Positions 38,290 to 39,261 of a stretch of DNA of 39,261 nt are shown piece after piece. A program made the position numbers and the translations under genes. How positions within the stretch are numbered: position 1 is the stretch's first letter; each line of letters starts with the position of its first letter. This DNA is from Caryophanales bacterium (lineage in GTDB: Bacteria; Bacillota_I; Bacilli_A; RF39; UBA660), in the NCBI GenBank assembly GCA_016282415.1, contig JAEEKO010000073.1:1-39261 (forward strand). Reading direction: 5' to 3'. A model generated the notes under the pieces. It made no database searches. It was not told the origin of the DNA and worked only from the letters and a program-made list of their open reading frames with translations.

Positions 38290-38487
38290 ATGAATTATTA
38301 CAATAATGGTGACAATCGTTTTTTATTTCCCTTTTTAGTGGGAGCAGTAACGGGTGGAGCGGCGATTGGTTTAACAAGACCACGTCCAATTGTTAGTATG
38401 CCGGTCAACCCAGTGCCTTACTATAATGCTTCCCCTTATAACCCTGGTTATTCTTACGGTTATAATTATTATTACCGTCCTTACTAA
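38290..38487 (+). CDS. Small tyrosine-rich protein, spore-coat-like
   Basis: A 65-residue protein. One hydrophobic segment (FLFPFLVGAVTGGAAIGL, residues 11-28) is followed by a Pro/Tyr-rich tail (PVPYYNASPYNPGYSYGYNY and YYRPY). Short Tyr-rich proteins of this build occur as spore or surface proteins in Firmicutes, but I do not recognise a family. Its Shine-Dalgarno is in the preceding terminator. Its last 83 bases overlap the SEDS gene on the other strand. Confidence 0.65.
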   Translation: MNYYNNGDNRFLFPFLVGAVTGGAAIGLTRPRPIVSMPVNPVPYYNASPYNPGYSYGYNYYYRPY

Positions 38488-39261
38488 AAAGGATGGCAAA
38501 CATCATAAAATAAATAATGATATTACTACCACCATAACTTAAAAATGGTAGGGGAATTCCCATAATTGGGAGAATACCTAAATTAAAGCCAAGATTATAG
38601 ATGACTTGGAATAGAAAGATTGTTAATAAACTATTTTTGATTAAATGCTTTTTATTAATTAAGAATAGGGTTATTAAAAAATAATTGATGATCAAAATAA
38701 ACCCAGTAATAAATCCTAAATTGCCAACGGTAAACGCAAAGATAAAATCGGTTGGAGCTTCAGGAATATATAATATAGGATTAGTAACCATAATATTAAA
38801 TGGTCGAGAAGAACCAATAGCGGTTAAGGCATTATCAATTTGGTAACCATTTTTAAGATTAATAATGCGGTTTAAGCGATAGGTAAAAGTACTACCAAGA
38901 ATTCTAATTAAATATGCAGGTTGATAAATAATTAAGAAAGCAAATATTCCGAGGCATATTAAAAGCATTATTAGAATAGTTATTTTAATTGTCTTTTTAA
39001 TGTTTTTACTAAAGATTACACTTAATAAAATTAACCCATAAATGATTATGGCTCCAGTATCGGGTTCTAAAAAAACTAGGATGGAGGGAACCAGCGTTAA
39101 TATAACTAATCTTAATAAATAGATAACTTCGGATTTATTATTAATATAGTTTAAATAAAGAATTAAACTTAATTTCATTATCTCACTAGGTTGAATTTTA
39201 AAAATACCAATTTTAAACCAAGCACTACTACCATTAGTATTAGTACCAATAAATAATACTA
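38405..39261 (-). CDS. SEDS-family peptidoglycan polymerase (FtsW/RodA type), start outside window
   Basis: The frame is open to the window edge (39261), so the N-terminus is missing; about 285 codons remain. Motifs: GSSAWFKIGIFKIQPSEIMK at the edge, VPSILVFLEPDTGAIIIYG, an extracellular loop with YQIDNALTAIGS, and the diagnostic LPFLSYGGSN near the C-terminus. SEDS proteins polymerise lipid II glycan strands and pair with a class B PBP such as the one at 31.4 kb. FtsW versus RodA cannot be settled. The C-terminal tail (NYNRKNNQGYKGKHYSKALG) is polar and lies antisense to the tyrosine-rich gene. Confidence 0.9.
   Translation of the reverse strand, partial: VLFIGTNTNGSSAWFKIGIFKIQPSEIMKLSLILYLNYINNKSEVIYLLRLVILTLVPSILVFLEPDTGAIIIYGLILLSVIFSKNIKKTIKITILIMLLICLGIFAFLIIYQPAYLIRILGSTFTYRLNRIINLKNGYQIDNALTAIGSSRPFNIMVTNPILYIPEAPTDFIFAFTVGNLGFITGFILIINYFLITLFLINKKHLIKNSLLTIFLFQVIYNLGFNLGILPIMGIPLPFLSYGGSNIIIYFMMFAILFSKDGNNNYNRKNNQGYKGKHYSKALG

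Noticed and set aside
1..39261. Mollicutes genetic code (TGA as Trp), suggested by high A+T
   Set aside because: TGA ends the Cse60-like and SEDS frames, and Trp is encoded by TGG throughout.

Overview
This is a 39 kb, AT-rich, gene-dense stretch of chromosome from a low-GC Gram-positive bacterium. Every gene ends at an ordinary stop, and TGA is a real stop (for example at 1107-1109), so the Mollicutes code is not in use. The gene set holds spore-formation regulators (SpoIIGA, sigma-E, sigma-G, YlmC, SirA), cell-wall genes (MurJ-type flippase, class B PBP, SEDS protein) and an SOS locus. Several blocks keep Bacillus subtilis gene order: ytxG-ytxH, spoIIGA-sigE..sigG-ylmC, lspA-rluD(ylyB), lexA/yneA-position..sirA-yneF, parE-parC and ylbD-ylbE. 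My best guess is an uncultured gut Bacilli lineage (Erysipelotrichales or RF39-like) with a compact genome. That placement is inference. There is no rRNA, tRNA, CRISPR array, insertion sequence or phage module, and no gene-free stretch above 300 bases.

Layout. 1-6.5 kb: leuS 3' end, a Cse60-like sporulation protein, murJ/ytgP, a small minus-strand gene, trmB, then a lipoprotein and envelope-stress-type run ending in ytxG, ytxH and an RNHCP zinc protein. 6.7-10.8 kb: spoIIGA-sigE, an inserted XRE-regulator/DUF4097 pair, then sigG-ylmC. 10.8-14 kb: lspA, rluD, a rhomboid protease and small membrane genes. 14-16.6 kb: an unknown gene, lexA and, divergently, a 49-residue membrane protein, sirA and yneF. 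16.6-22.1 kb and 27.3-30.1 kb: five type IV prepilin-like proteins, split by parE-parC and ylbD-ylbE. 30.1-39.3 kb: nfo, a PBP, rpmG, efp, two unknown genes, a T-box controlling a HAD phosphatase and tyrS, a secreted beta-rich protein, a tyrosine-rich small protein and the end of an FtsW/RodA gene.

The most unusual content is the pseudopilin family. A conserved prepilin signal and Cys-containing head are joined to very different C-termini: none, one or two ALK-type glycine-rich domains, or a 900-residue repeat adhesin. No pilus assembly ATPase, platform protein or prepilin peptidase is in the window.

Regulatory DNA is very compact. In many genes the -10 box is followed after 6-7 bases by a GGTGAT Shine-Dalgarno and, usually 3-5 bases later, the start codon. 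The predicted mRNA would begin at or within a base of the ribosome binding site. Several promoters or Shine-Dalgarno sequences are folded into the terminator of the preceding gene. Cse60-like, spoIIGA and sirA share one promoter geometry with a 21-base -35/-10 spacing, suggesting common sporulation control, perhaps by Spo0A. The lexA region has two LexA-box-like sites serving a minimal candidate SOS division inhibitor. The tyrS T-box appears to have a very short Stem I.
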